A stretch of 64,000 nt of DNA from Taishania pollutisoli (GCF_014518315.1 NZ_JACVEL010000002.1:186001-250000), one strand, 5' to 3'; positions 44,549-54,768 are shown, counted from the first letter of the stretch. Made by a program: numbers and translations. The notes: generated by a model from the sequence alone, not told the origin.

Positions 44549-46000
44549 ATGGAAATAAAAGATAAATACGAAGCAGTGATAGGGTTAGAGGTCCACGCAC
44601 AAATGCTGACCAAATCAAAAGCCTATTCCAATGATGTGAACGAATACGGGGCACAGCCGAATACCAACGTGAGTATTGTTACCCTGGCACATCCCGGAAC
44701 ACTGCCGATGATGAACAAAAAAACAATCGAATACGCGATTCGTTTGGGATTGGCATGTAGCGCCGATATTGCAGACAATCAGTACTTCGCACGTAAAAAT
44801 TATTTTTACCCGGATCTTCCAAAAGGATATCAGATCACACAGGACAAAACGCCGATCTGTACAGGAGGAGAGATCATCATTAAAGACGATAACGGGAATG
44901 ATAAAACAATTGGACTGACGCGTATCCACATGGAAGAAGATGCCGGAAAAAGCATCCACGACGTAGATGTGTTTGACACACTGGTTGATCTGAATCGCGC
45001 AGGTGTTCCCTTGTTGGAAATTGTATCGGAACCGCACATTAAAACATCGCAGGAAGCATACAATTACCTGACAGAAGTACGGAAGCTGGTTCGTTACCTG
45101 GATATCTGTGACGGGAACATGGAAGAAGGATCGTTGCGATGTGATGCCAATATTTCCGTGATGTTGAAGGGATCAAAAGTGTTCGGAACAAAAGTGGAGG
45201 TGAAAAACATGAACTCCATCCGGAATGTGCAACGTGCCATTGAATTTGAGATTAGCCGCCAGATTGAAGCGATTGAGAAAGGAGAAGTAATTGCGCAGGA
45301 AACACGTTCATTTGACGCATTAAAAGGAATCACTATTTCCATGCGCTCAAAAGAAGCTGCCAACGATTACCGGTATTTCCCGGAACCGGATTTACAACCG
45401 ATTTATGTAGGGAAAGAACAAATTGAAGCCGTTAAAAATGAAATGCCGCCGCTTCCGCGTGAATTGTTTATCAAATACACAAACGAATTGGGCTTGTCGG
45501 ATTATGATGCGTATGTCTTGACGGATTCGAAAGAACTGGCACTGTATTACGAAGGAGTAATCGCGGCAACGAAAAATTATAAAGCGGCAGCCAACTGGGT
45601 GATGGGAGATGTGAAATCTTACCTCAATCACAGAGGCTTGGAAATTACGGATTTCCCTGTAGCACCGCAGCAGATCGCTGCCTTGATTCAATTGATTGAA
45701 GAAGGAAAAATTTCCACTTCAATTGCTTCGCAAAAGATATTTCCGGCGTTGACGGAAAACCCGTTGGAGCCACCTTTGAGCATTGCTGAACGTCTTAATG
45801 TTATACAAGACTCAAATGAAGATTCGATCAGGGCATATATTTTAAAAGTAATAGAACAGAATCCGAACGAAGTTGCGCGGTATAAAAGCGGAGAAAAACA
45901 ACTGACAGGATTTTTTATGGGTCAATTGATGAAGGTCTCACAAGGAAAAGCAGATCCGAAGCAAGCCAATCAATTGATGCGGGAATTATTGGAAAATTGA
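44549..46000 (+). CDS. gatB: Asp-tRNA(Asn)/Glu-tRNA(Gln) amidotransferase subunit B
   Basis: GatB is the kinase and tRNA-binding subunit of the GatCAB complex. The 483-residue protein has EAVIGLEVHAQM, YFYPDLPKGYQITQ, EEDAGKS and SMRSKEAANDYRYFPEPDL, and a C-terminal YqeY-like tail. Its spacer holds a GAAGC/GCTTC hairpin with unclear role. gatA and gatC are not in this window. The next ATG lies three bases after the TGA stop. Confidence 0.96.
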   Translation: MEIKDKYEAVIGLEVHAQMLTKSKAYSNDVNEYGAQPNTNVSIVTLAHPGTLPMMNKKTIEYAIRLGLACSADIADNQYFARKNYFYPDLPKGYQITQDKTPICTGGEIIIKDDNGNDKTIGLTRIHMEEDAGKSIHDVDVFDTLVDLNRAGVPLLEIVSEPHIKTSQEAYNYLTEVRKLVRYLDICDGNMEEGSLRCDANISVMLKGSKVFGTKVEVKNMNSIRNVQRAIEFEISRQIEAIEKGEVIAQETRSFDALKGITISMRSKEAANDYRYFPEPDLQPIYVGKEQIEAVKNEMPPLPRELFIKYTNELGLSDYDAYVLTDSKELALYYEGVIAATKNYKAAANWVMGDVKSYLNHRGLEITDFPVAPQQIAALIQLIEEGKISTSIASQKIFPALTENPLEPPLSIAERLNVIQDSNEDSIRAYILKVIEQNPNEVARYKSGEKQLTGFFMGQLMKVSQGKADPKQANQLMRELLEN

Positions 46001-46002
46001 TT

Positions 46003-47169
46003 ATGAGACACATTGTTGTAGTAATATTAGTAGCGTTTTTGGCAGGATTTACGTCCTGTAATTCAAGTGAATCTTCTGATTCGACTGAAAACAAAGAAAA
46101 CAACCTGTTTATTTCAGGAACGATCAAAGGTGCAAACGGGCAAAAAGCATACCTGGAAGCAGTTTCGCAAAACGGTGTCATCTCCGTTGCCGATGGAGTA
46201 ATTGAAAACGAACAGTTTGATTTGCAGACAAACATTCCCGGACTGGGAATTTACCAGTTGCGAATTGGAGAGCAACCTGATAATGCGCTTATTATTACGG
46301 CAAAAAAAGGTGATAAAATTAAGATCAGCGGGGATATCAGCAACATTGCCTTTGGTGCGAAGATTTCAGGAGTGGAGTGGGGCAACCAGTACGGCAAATA
46401 CATGGAGTTGGTAGCCGGTTTCAGTAAATCCCAGAATGAACTGATGGCATTACAGGGGCAACTTTCTCAGGAAGAATTGGTGAAAAAATACCTGGAATTG
46501 AAGAAGCCGATGGACGAATATGCACGTGAACAAATCAATAAAAATCCTGCCAGTGCATTTAATATCGTACTATCCAATTCATTAATGCCGGCTACGGGGT
46601 TTGTTGATTACCCAAAGGAAAACGTAGAAACATTGCGGAAAATGGCTGACAGTTACGAAAAAAATCATGCCGATTCCCCGATTACACAAACATTGATTCA
46701 GCAAGTGACACAGATTGAATCCGGTTACAACGAATACGAAATCATGAAGACGGGTAAAAAACCTGCTCCGGATATTTTAATGGAATCGCCTGAGGGAAAA
46801 GAGATTAAATTGTCTTCATTGAAAGGAAAGGTGGTATTGATTGATTTTTGGGCCTCCTGGTGCGGACCGTGCCGGAAAGAAAACCCGAACGTAGTGAAAC
46901 TGTACAACAAATACAAAAACAAAGGATTTACAATCTATTCTGTTTCGTTGGATACAGATCAGGCAAGTTGGGTGAATGCCATTGAACAAGACGGTTTGAT
47001 CTGGCCCAACCACGTCTCGGATCTGATGGGGTGGAAGTCATTTGTAATTAAATTGTACGGATTTAGCGCGATTCCTCATACGGTACTGGTCGGAAAAGAT
47101 GGCAACATTATTGATGTGGGATTAAGAGGTGATGCGTTGGAAAAGAGACTGGCGGAAATTTTAAAATAA
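46003..47169 (+). CDS. TlpA-like thioredoxin lipoprotein with DUF4369-like N-terminus
   Basis: The ATG at 46003 gives 388 residues with a lipobox (AGFTSC, Cys19). Residues about 30-230 form an N-terminal beta and helical domain typical of Bacteroidetes DUF4369-type proteins. The thioredoxin domain (about 255-388) has FWASWCGPCRKENPNVV and the cis-Pro segment SAIPHTVLV. It is probably a periplasmic-facing disulfide reductase, perhaps for cytochrome c maturation or outer-membrane proteins. TTG at 45997 overlaps gatB and is rejected. A close paralogue follows. Confidence 0.92.
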   Translation: MRHIVVVILVAFLAGFTSCNSSESSDSTENKENNLFISGTIKGANGQKAYLEAVSQNGVISVADGVIENEQFDLQTNIPGLGIYQLRIGEQPDNALIITAKKGDKIKISGDISNIAFGAKISGVEWGNQYGKYMELVAGFSKSQNELMALQGQLSQEELVKKYLELKKPMDEYAREQINKNPASAFNIVLSNSLMPATGFVDYPKENVETLRKMADSYEKNHADSPITQTLIQQVTQIESGYNEYEIMKTGKKPAPDILMESPEGKEIKLSSLKGKVVLIDFWASWCGPCRKENPNVVKLYNKYKNKGFTIYSVSLDTDQASWVNAIEQDGLIWPNHVSDLMGWKSFVIKLYGFSAIPHTVLVGKDGNIIDVGLRGDALEKRLAEILK

Positions 47170-47175
47170 CAAACA

Positions 47176-48291
47176 ATGAAACTATTTGTATTATTGATTA
47201 CAGGATTGCTGACGGGAACTGCAGCAATGACACAGGAACAGATTGCAGTTAAAATAAGCGGAAGTGTATTCAATACAACTTCAAAGGAAATGATTCTTTC
47301 ACAGCAACTGGAAAATAACAAATTCCAGGACTTTGCAACCGTCAAGCTTGATAAAGAAGGAAAATTTGAACTGGCAACAAAACTTCCTCAAAGTGATTAC
47401 TATGTATTGCGAATCAATGAAGGAGTCATTCATTTAATTCTTCGTCAAAATTCCGACATCAAAGTATACGGTGACGGAAAACAATTAGGGAAATTTACCA
47501 ATTTTGTCAATTCGGACGAAAGCGCCGCCTTACATACGTTTACCTATGCTTCACAGGAATGGATCCGCCTGCGCAACGATGCCATTCAGAAGATGCAAAC
47601 CAATCCGGAATTATCTGAACAGATCAACCAGGAAATGCAGATTTCACTGAGAGATTTTCAGGGTGTTTTCCAAACATTTTATAGCGAAAATCAAAACTCC
47701 CCGGCACTGATTGCCGCGTTAAATGTGATTGATCCCAACAATGACTTCGATACCTTTGAAGGAATTGTCAATGCGGTGAACAAAAATTTCGGACAGAGCA
47801 AGCGGGTGAAAGAATTAGTCGCAGCATACAAGCAGTTGAGAGCAAAGAAAGATGCGGATAATGTATTTGCAGCAGGAAAACCAGCTCCTGATTTTGAGGA
47901 ATTGATGCTGGACAGAAAAACAAAAATGAAACTTTCTGATTTGAAAGGAAAAGTAGTATTGCTTGACTTCTGGGCTTCCTGGTGCGGACCGTGTCGAAAG
48001 GAAAATCCAAATGTAGTTGCTACGTACAATAAATACAAAGACAAAGGATTTACCGTGATGAGCGTTTCTTTGGATGACAACCTGGATCGATGGAAACAAG
48101 CAATTGAACAAGACGGATTGATCTGGCCGAATCATGTCAGTGATTTGAAAAAATGGCAGAGTGCTGTCGGTCAAATCTATCAGGTCAGAGGGATTCCGTT
48201 TACGATGTTGATTGATCAGGAGGGAAACATCGTTCAGACCAATTTGAGAGGACCTGCGCTGGAAGAAGCAGTCGCGCGACTGTTACAATAA
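47176..48291 (+). CDS. TlpA-like thioredoxin, tandem paralogue
   Basis: This 371-residue protein starts with a signal peptide (MKLFVLLITGLLTGTAAMTQ) but no lipobox. The C-terminal domain is very like the upstream protein: FWASWCGPCRKENPNVVATYN, AIEQDGLIWPNHVSDLKKW and the cis-Pro segment RGIPFTMLI. The N-terminal domain is diverged. The two genes lie 6 bases apart, so tandem duplication followed by a change of export type is likely. Soluble periplasmic placement is inferred. Confidence 0.92.
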   Translation: MKLFVLLITGLLTGTAAMTQEQIAVKISGSVFNTTSKEMILSQQLENNKFQDFATVKLDKEGKFELATKLPQSDYYVLRINEGVIHLILRQNSDIKVYGDGKQLGKFTNFVNSDESAALHTFTYASQEWIRLRNDAIQKMQTNPELSEQINQEMQISLRDFQGVFQTFYSENQNSPALIAALNVIDPNNDFDTFEGIVNAVNKNFGQSKRVKELVAAYKQLRAKKDADNVFAAGKPAPDFEELMLDRKTKMKLSDLKGKVVLLDFWASWCGPCRKENPNVVATYNKYKDKGFTVMSVSLDDNLDRWKQAIEQDGLIWPNHVSDLKKWQSAVGQIYQVRGIPFTMLIDQEGNIVQTNLRGPALEEAVARLLQ

Positions 48292-48309
48292 TTACCGTCA
48301 TCTCTGATA

Positions 48310-49068
48310 ATGTCGCTACTCGAACGCCCAACAAAAATTTATTTTGCATCGGACTTCCACCTTGGGGTTCCCGACTATGAATCAAGCCTGGCGCGTGAAA
48401 AACGGATCGTCCGTTGGTTAGATGAAATAAAACGGGACGCGACGGAAATCTTTTTAGTCGGAGATATTTTTGATTTCTGGTTTGAATACAAAAGAGCCAT
48501 TCCCAAAGGTTTTGTCCGTCTGCAGGGAAAAATAGCTGAAATTACCGATAGCGGAATTCCTGTCCATGTCTTCACAGGAAACCACGACATGTGGATTTTT
48601 GACTATTTACCAAAAGAATTAGGCGTGCAGTTGTACCGGGAACCAATCATAAGAGAATGGAACGGGAAAAAATTTTACATCGGGCATGGAGATGGATTGG
48701 GACCGGGTGATAAAGGATATAAATTCCTGAAAAAAGTATTTGCATCCCGCTTCTGTCAGTGGTTATTTGCCCGTTTACATCCCAATTTCGGAATCTGGCT
48801 GGCGGACCTCTCTTCCCGCAAAAGCCGCTCTGTTACCGGAAGTGCAGATGAAAAATTTTTAGGTGAAGAAAATGAATGGCTCGCAATATATGCCAAAGAA
48901 TACCTCCGGAAAGAACACATTGATTATTTCGTTTTCGGACACAGGCACCTGCCGATTCAGCTTGAAATAGGTAAGCATTCCACTTATTTTAATTTGGGAG
49001 AATGGATTAATTACAACACATTTCTTGTGTTTAATGGGCAAGAGTGTACACTAAATGTATGGGATTAA
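48310..49068 (+). CDS. lpxH: UDP-2,3-diacylglucosamine diphosphatase
   Basis: LpxH removes UMP from UDP-2,3-diacylglucosamine in lipid A synthesis. The 252-residue calcineurin-like phosphoesterase has metal motifs ASDFHLGVP, VGDIFDFWFEY, TGNHDMW and HGDGLGPGD, with FGHRHLPIQ near the end. It lies 18 bases after the TlpA-like pair, but its function is shared with lpxK, about 5 kb upstream. Confidence 0.93.
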   Translation: MSLLERPTKIYFASDFHLGVPDYESSLAREKRIVRWLDEIKRDATEIFLVGDIFDFWFEYKRAIPKGFVRLQGKIAEITDSGIPVHVFTGNHDMWIFDYLPKELGVQLYREPIIREWNGKKFYIGHGDGLGPGDKGYKFLKKVFASRFCQWLFARLHPNFGIWLADLSSRKSRSVTGSADEKFLGEENEWLAIYAKEYLRKEHIDYFVFGHRHLPIQLEIGKHSTYFNLGEWINYNTFLVFNGQECTLNVWD

Positions 49069-49146
49069 ATAATTTATAACAATTATTTTTATTCCTGAAG
49101 CAACCTTTCCTGATTATTATCGTATTATTAAAAAAGTGTTTAGATT

Positions 49147-49160
49147 TTCACAATTGTGAA
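49147..49160. promoter_or_regulatory. Perfect 14-base palindrome upstream of the 49202 gene
   Basis: TTCACAATTGTGAA is perfectly palindromic and lies 41 bases before the 49202 ATG. It includes the half-site TCACA/TGTGA as in CRP-type operators, but with a shorter centre. Operator function is inferred only from symmetry and position. A nearby TGCTTTTG resembles a one-mismatch -7 box. Confidence 0.35.
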
Positions 49161-49201
49161 TAAATAATGGCACAATGCTTTTGAAACCAAAAACTCTAAA
49201 G

Positions 49202-49627
49202 ATGAAAACTATGATTAAGACAAGCAGTTTAATTATTTTCTCTTTCTCTTTACAAAGCGCACTTTGCCAGGAGGTAACAAGGACTCCTGAAAGAACTATT
49301 CACAAAGAGATCAGGTCAGTACAAGAAACAAAGGAGAATGCAGCAAGTATCAGTAATTCTTCTCAAACGAATCACCAATCAGAACAGACATATTCTGTTG
49401 ACAGATATGGCGTTCAGCGACAACATGACAAGGCGTATTACCAGGAAAAACTTGCCGAACTGGATGAGTTGGTTCAGGCAATTGACGTAAAAGTTGATTA
49501 TGTAAATTCAAATCCGGAAGAACGGGCAAAAGCAACAGAGAATGGCTGGTTCAGAGATATGGAAACAACAAAAGAGCGACTCCGGAATGAACGGGTTGAA
49601 CTTGTACGGAAAATAGAATCTTTTTAA
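49202..49627 (+). CDS. Small exported hypothetical protein
   Basis: The ATG at 49202 gives 141 residues with a signal peptide (MKTMIKTSSLIIFSFSLQSALCQ). The mature part is strongly charged and polar, with predicted coiled helix (YYQEKLAELDELVQAIDVKVDYVNSNPEER...KERLRNERVELVRKI). No known domain is visible. It begins 24 bases before the giant T9SS protein and may share its promoter; a co-factor or chaperone role is a guess from position only. Confidence 0.7.
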   Translation: MKTMIKTSSLIIFSFSLQSALCQEVTRTPERTIHKEIRSVQETKENAASISNSSQTNHQSEQTYSVDRYGVQRQHDKAYYQEKLAELDELVQAIDVKVDYVNSNPEERAKATENGWFRDMETTKERLRNERVELVRKIESF

Positions 49628-49650
49628 CTGACTATTTCTTCTTATTTACC

Positions 49651-52600
49651 ATGAAAACAGTAATACTCTTTTTGTTATCTGTAGGTTTAACAGGTACAAT
49701 ACTAAGCCAGGCAAATACATGCGGTACAGCGAATCCATTCTGTTCTTCGCAATCTTATAACTTTCCGAATGCCACATCCGGTTCAGCACCCGTTGGTCCG
49801 AATTATGGATGTTTAGGTTCTCAGCCCAGACCGATCTGGTACTATATGGAAGTCGGTACCTCGGGAACAATTGATATGTTATTGCAACAGACAACCGGGC
49901 CAAACGGAACCGGAAGCCAGATCGACGTTGACTTTGCCATGTGGGGACCTTATTCAAGTCTTTCTGCCGGCTGTACAGCAATTATGTCCGGGTCAGCTCC
50001 ACCGATTCAATGTAGCTTCTCCAGCTCTTATTCGGAAGATCTTGGATTAGGGGTGTCGGGAGGAACCGGAACCGGACTTACAACTCCGCCTGCTGCTGTC
50101 GCAGGACAGGTATACATCGTTTTATTGACAAACTATGATGGTGCGGCAGGTTACATTTCGTTCAATCAAACAGGTGGTACGGGAAGTGCGGATTGTAGTA
50201 TTGTTGAACCTTGTTCAATTGATAATTTTACAGCGACCGTTTCGGCATGTAATTCAGCGACAAATACCTATTCCGTAAATGGTAACATTACCGTATCTAA
50301 CCCTCCTTCTGCGGGACAATTAATTGTTCAGGCATGTGATGGGACACAAACGGTGGTTGCTTCTGCGCCATTTGGTTCAGCGACATACTCCTATAACATT
50401 GCAGGTTTAAATGCAAATGGAGCGACATGTGATGTTGAAGTGTTTTTTACAGGTGAGTCCTGTTCACAAATATTGAACTACACAGCTCCGACATGTCCGC
50501 CAGTATGTTCTTTTTCCAATATAAATGCAAACATCAGTGCATGTCAGCAGGGAAGTGTATTTGATTTGACAGGAACGCTGACATTTGTCAGTCCGCCTTC
50601 AACAGGGCAGTTGATTGTCCAAGATTGTAATGGGAATTCGGCAACCTACAATGCGCCGTTTACGAGTCCTTTGAATTTTGCAATTAACGGAATTGATGCA
50701 GATGGTCAGCCGTGTAATGCAACTGCTCACTTTACAGCAGACCCGGGGTGTACCATCTCTGTTTCATATACAAATACGCCATCTTGTGAGTGTACTGTTG
50801 ACATCGGAACATTCTCAACAACAACCGCAGGACAAAGTAATAGTACGTATGTATTGTGTTACGGAGACGAAATATTGATTGAACCGAACGGTGATTATAC
50901 ACCGCCGGGAGAAGCATTGAATCCTCCTTTGGCAGAAGGATATGAACCGGGAATTGCCTGGATTATGTATTCCTGCCCGCCAACAGTTGCGGTTACTCCA
51001 AGTGCAACCAATGGTATCGGGGACGATCCTTGCTTTTTGGGAATTGTTTCTCCGACAGATTTGTATGATATCAATGATTTATACTGGATCAATGGTTATC
51101 CCGGGACGTTTACCAATAATACGGTGTATTTCGTGCCGATTACAATGTATAATTTAACAGAATATTATTATTCCTATGTCAACGGAGGGCTTCCGTGCTA
51201 TGAAATGGGGGCTCCGTACGCAGTACAATATTTACCGGAAATAACAACTACGGTAACACCGAATTGCCAGGCAGGAACGGTATCTGTGGCTGTCCAGGGA
51301 GGTTCACCGGCCATTAACGGAACAAATTTCACTGCTTCGAATCTCCAGCCGGGAACAGCTTCACTGGCAAGTAATACGGTGGCAAATAACGGAACCTTCA
51401 TTATTTCAGGATTGCAGAACGGAGATAACTATTCATTAGATATTGCCGATGAATTCGGATGTCCGGTAACCATCACAGGAACATTCCAGGGGGTCAACGC
51501 TTCAGGATTTACATATCCGCAGAATGCTTATTGTAAAGGCGCCGCGAATCCTTCACCGACATTGACGGGAGTTGCGGGAGGTACCTATACGGGATCAGCA
51601 GGATTGGTAATCAATGCCACAACAGGAGTGATTAATATTGCTTCAACCCCTCCGGGGAATTATGTAGTGACATATACGTCACCGGGTGCACCGTGTAACT
51701 CGTCTTCAACATTTAATATTACAATTAACCCATTGCCGGTTGTGACAGCTCCGAATGTGGCCGTTTGTAACGGGCAGGCAGCAAACCTGACAGCTTCCGG
51801 AGCAAATAACTATACGTGGTCTCCGGCAACAGGATTGAATACCACGACAGGTCCGAATGTAGTAGCTACATTGGCAACAAACCAGACGTATACAATAACG
51901 GGTACAAATACAACAACGGGATGTGTGAATACAGGTACCGTAACAGTTACTGTGAATCCCAATCCGACTCCGGTTATTAACGGACAATCCGATTATTGTA
52001 CAGGAACAAGTGCGACGATTCAAACTTCTCAGACATATGCATCGTATTCCTGGTCTACCGGGCAAACGACGCCATCCATTCAGGTAACAACGGCAAATAA
52101 TCCGATCCAGGTAACAGTAACAAACGGATTTGGTTGTAGTGGGACATCTGCTGTATATACTGTTACGGAAAACAATGTCATCACCGTCAATTCCCAGGTG
52201 GAAATTTGCCAGGGACAAAGTACGGTAATTCACGGTATTTCACGTACCACTGCGGGAGTTTATTCTGTAACATTGCCTTCTTCAAACGGTTGTGACAGTA
52301 CTTCAAACGTTACATTGATCGTGAATCCGTTACCGGTTATTGATGCCGGTCCGAATCAAACTGTTTGTGAAGGAGAGACGGTGATTCTCAATGCTACAGG
52401 TGCGCCGGCAATTACCTGGTCACCAACACAAACGAATGGTGTTGGGTTTGTTCAGCCGGTTGGTTCGCAAATTTATACAGCGACGGGTACAGACGCAAAT
52501 AACTGTGTGAATACAGATCAGGTTGAAATCATAGTACGACCAAATCCAGTTGTTGCAACTGTATCTCCTCAAACGCGTTGTAACGGTACGGCAACTGCAG

Positions 52601-54549
52601 CAGTTAATTTTACGAGTTCTGTGAGCGGTACAACATATACATGGACAAATGATACACCGTCGATTGGCTTGCCGTCAAACGGAAATGGAAATATCAATAG
52701 CTTCACAGCAACAAATACAACAAGTAATCCGGTTACTGCAACAATTACAGTGACACCGACTGCAGCAGGTTGTGTGGGGGCTCCGGTAAGTTTTACGATA
52801 ACCGTTCAACCATCTCCGACGGCGACCATTTCAGGTACAACGGCCGTTTGTATCGGAGGACCTTCACCACAGGTTACATTTACAGGAGGTACCGGAACAG
52901 CCCCTTATACAATTACGTATACTATCAACGGAGGTGCGCCTCAGACGGTAACTACAACCGGGAATACCGCGACGGTGAACGCCCCGACCACTACTTCCGG
53001 TTTATTTGTATATACACTGACCAATGTAACAGAGTCCGGAAATACATGTAGCGCTGCTGCTAACGGTTCTGTTACGATAACAGTAAATGCTTTACCGGTT
53101 ATTAATGCCGGTGCAGATGTTGCAGTCTGTCAAAACGGGCAGATCACATTGACAGGTACCGGGGCGGGTGTGAATGGAAACTACACATGGACACCGGTAA
53201 TTACAAATGGTGTTCCGTTTGTTCCGGCTTCTTCCGGTACGTATACTGTTACGGGAACTGATGCCAATGGATGTTCAAATACAGATAATGTGAATGTTAC
53301 GGTGAATGTTGCTCAAAATGTTGATGCAGGGCCAAACCAGGAAATATGTATCGGTGAACAGGTGACCTTAAGTGGGTCTCCTGCGGGAATAGGAGCTACG
53401 TTCTTATGGACGGGAGGTATTACAAATGGTGTTGCATTTACACCGAATCAATCGGGAACATACACCGTTACTTCAACGGATGTGAATGGCTGTAACGCAA
53501 CTGACCAGGTAGATGTAATCGTACATAATCTCCCTGTGATTGAAGCCGGTTCCAACATCTCCGGATGTGAAGGAAATCAGTATACATTGACAGGTAGTGG
53601 AGCCGGTGTTGGAGGAACGTACGTCTGGAATCATGGTGTTCAAAACGGCGTTCCGTTTGCTCCTGTGGCAAGTGTAAGTTCCTATGTAGTTGTCGGTACA
53701 GACCAATATGGCTGTTCAAATACAGATTCAATTCTTGCGAAGATAGAGGCCATTCCGGTTGTTTCATTCTATGCGGATATTGATCAAAATTGTGCCCCTG
53801 CATCTGTGACTTTCTATAATACAACAACAGACCCTGCTGTCAACTGCCTTTGGACCTTTGATGACGGTTCAACGGTTTCAGGTTGCGGTCCGGTAACACA
53901 TATTTTCCAACATGCAGGTGTATATGGAGCATCTTTACAGGTAGAGACACCGGTGAATAGATGTCCGGGGTATTTATACCAAAGTGCGATCGTTACAATA
54001 GATGCAAATCCGGTAGCACACTTTACTCCGAATCCGGCAATCGGAACACAGGTTAATAACCAGATCTCGTTTACAAATCAGTCGTATGGAGCGTCATCCT
54101 ATTACTGGGAATTCGGAGATGGTGTCGGTACTTCTACAGCTGTAAATCCGGTTTATACATACGGGGAAGAATCCGATCTTTATACGGTCATGCTGATTGC
54201 ATATTCAAACGCAGGATGTGTCGATACAGCATATTCATTGGTGACAATCCGTGAAGAATTGATTTTCTATGTGCCGAATACCTTCACACCTGATTTGGAT
54301 CAATACAATGAAGTCTTTAAGCCGATATTTACATATGGATACAACCCGTTTGATTATACCTTGATGATATTCAACCGTTGGGGAGAAATGATCTTTGAAT
54401 CGCACGATGCTTCGGTGGGGTGGGATGGTACTTACGGGATAGATGGTAAAATCTGCCAGGATGGTACGTATACCTGGAAAATTGAGGTAAAAACAACGAG
54501 TACAGACGAACGAAAAATGTTTACAGGACATGTCAATATAATCAGGTGA
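49651..54549 (+). CDS. Giant T9SS type B cargo, PKD/Ig-like adhesin
   Basis: This 1632-residue secreted protein has a signal peptide (1-20, ending TILSQ), then a cysteine-rich N-terminal beta domain, two roughly 95-residue repeats with CSIDNFTATVSAC and CSFSNINANISAC, and a region of bacterial Ig-like repeats. From about residue 1146 come three clear about 72-residue copies starting INAGADVAVCQNG, VDAGPNQEICIGE and IEAGSNISGCEG. Two PKD domains follow (about 1370-1530; WTFDDGSTVSGCG and YWEFGDGVGTST), and residues 1537-1632 are the gliding-motility-associated type B sorting domain (VPNTFTPDLDQYNEVFKP...IFNRWGEMIF). It should be exported through the type IX system and be surface-held or shed, as an adhesin. 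Confidence 0.93.
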   Translation: MKTVILFLLSVGLTGTILSQANTCGTANPFCSSQSYNFPNATSGSAPVGPNYGCLGSQPRPIWYYMEVGTSGTIDMLLQQTTGPNGTGSQIDVDFAMWGPYSSLSAGCTAIMSGSAPPIQCSFSSSYSEDLGLGVSGGTGTGLTTPPAAVAGQVYIVLLTNYDGAAGYISFNQTGGTGSADCSIVEPCSIDNFTATVSACNSATNTYSVNGNITVSNPPSAGQLIVQACDGTQTVVASAPFGSATYSYNIAGLNANGATCDVEVFFTGESCSQILNYTAPTCPPVCSFSNINANISACQQGSVFDLTGTLTFVSPPSTGQLIVQDCNGNSATYNAPFTSPLNFAINGIDADGQPCNATAHFTADPGCTISVSYTNTPSCECTVDIGTFSTTTAGQSNSTYVLCYGDEILIEPNGDYTPPGEALNPPLAEGYEPGIAWIMYSCPPTVAVTPSATNGIGDDPCFLGIVSPTDLYDINDLYWINGYPGTFTNNTVYFVPITMYNLTEYYYSYVNGGLPCYEMGAPYAVQYLPEITTTVTPNCQAGTVSVAVQGGSPAINGTNFTASNLQPGTASLASNTVANNGTFIISGLQNGDNYSLDIADEFGCPVTITGTFQGVNASGFTYPQNAYCKGAANPSPTLTGVAGGTYTGSAGLVINATTGVINIASTPPGNYVVTYTSPGAPCNSSSTFNITINPLPVVTAPNVAVCNGQAANLTASGANNYTWSPATGLNTTTGPNVVATLATNQTYTITGTNTTTGCVNTGTVTVTVNPNPTPVINGQSDYCTGTSATIQTSQTYASYSWSTGQTTPSIQVTTANNPIQVTVTNGFGCSGTSAVYTVTENNVITVNSQVEICQGQSTVIHGISRTTAGVYSVTLPSSNGCDSTSNVTLIVNPLPVIDAGPNQTVCEGETVILNATGAPAITWSPTQTNGVGFVQPVGSQIYTATGTDANNCVNTDQVEIIVRPNPVVATVSPQTRCNGTATAAVNFTSSVSGTTYTWTNDTPSIGLPSNGNGNINSFTATNTTSNPVTATITVTPTAAGCVGAPVSFTITVQPSPTATISGTTAVCIGGPSPQVTFTGGTGTAPYTITYTINGGAPQTVTTTGNTATVNAPTTTSGLFVYTLTNVTESGNTCSAAANGSVTITVNALPVINAGADVAVCQNGQITLTGTGAGVNGNYTWTPVITNGVPFVPASSGTYTVTGTDANGCSNTDNVNVTVNVAQNVDAGPNQEICIGEQVTLSGSPAGIGATFLWTGGITNGVAFTPNQSGTYTVTSTDVNGCNATDQVDVIVHNLPVIEAGSNISGCEGNQYTLTGSGAGVGGTYVWNHGVQNGVPFAPVASVSSYVVVGTDQYGCSNTDSILAKIEAIPVVSFYADIDQNCAPASVTFYNTTTDPAVNCLWTFDDGSTVSGCGPVTHIFQHAGVYGASLQVETPVNRCPGYLYQSAIVTIDANPVAHFTPNPAIGTQVNNQISFTNQSYGASSYYWEFGDGVGTSTAVNPVYTYGEESDLYTVMLIAYSNAGCVDTAYSLVTIREELIFYVPNTFTPDLDQYNEVFKPIFTYGYNPFDYTLMIFNRWGEMIFESHDASVGWDGTYGIDGKICQDGTYTWKIEVKTTSTDERKMFTGHVNIIR

Positions 54550-54577
54550 TAATAACTGGAAAAACAGATACAATTGA

Positions 54578-54609
54578 AACGGGAAGAATTTTCTTCCCGT
54601 TTTTTATTT
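54578..54609 (+). terminator. Rho-independent terminator after the adhesin gene
   Basis: AACGGGAAGAA and TTCTTCCCGTT form an 11-pair stem with a 2-base loop, followed by a T-rich run. Confidence 0.88.
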
Positions 54610-54693
54610 TTACAGCGAAAAATCTTGCTGAAATCGTTATTTAGAATCTTTCTTATTAATTGGACTGACGGATTGTAATCCCTTGATAAATCG

Positions 54694-54762
54694 ATGTATT
54701 TGAAAGGACTTATGGAGGCAATGGCTTCTAAAACAGATACCGGGGTAGATGACCTTTTTTAA
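54694..54762 (+). CDS. Possible 22-residue small ORF upstream of nuoA
   Basis: An ATG-TAA ORF of 22 residues (MYLKGLMEAMASKTDTGVDD plus two more) lies between the adhesin terminator and the nuo promoter. The KTDTGVDD pattern recalls loops in some channel proteins but is too short for any family claim. It has no recognised promoter. It may be a remnant or chance. Confidence 0.15.
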   Translation: MYLKGLMEAMASKTDTGVDDLF

Positions 54763-54768
54763 ATTCAC

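Noticed and set aside
51706-52233. 175-residue antisense ORF within the adhesin gene
   Set aside because: Cys/Arg-rich composition is the complement of Thr/Asn/Gly repeats; not a protein-like sequence.
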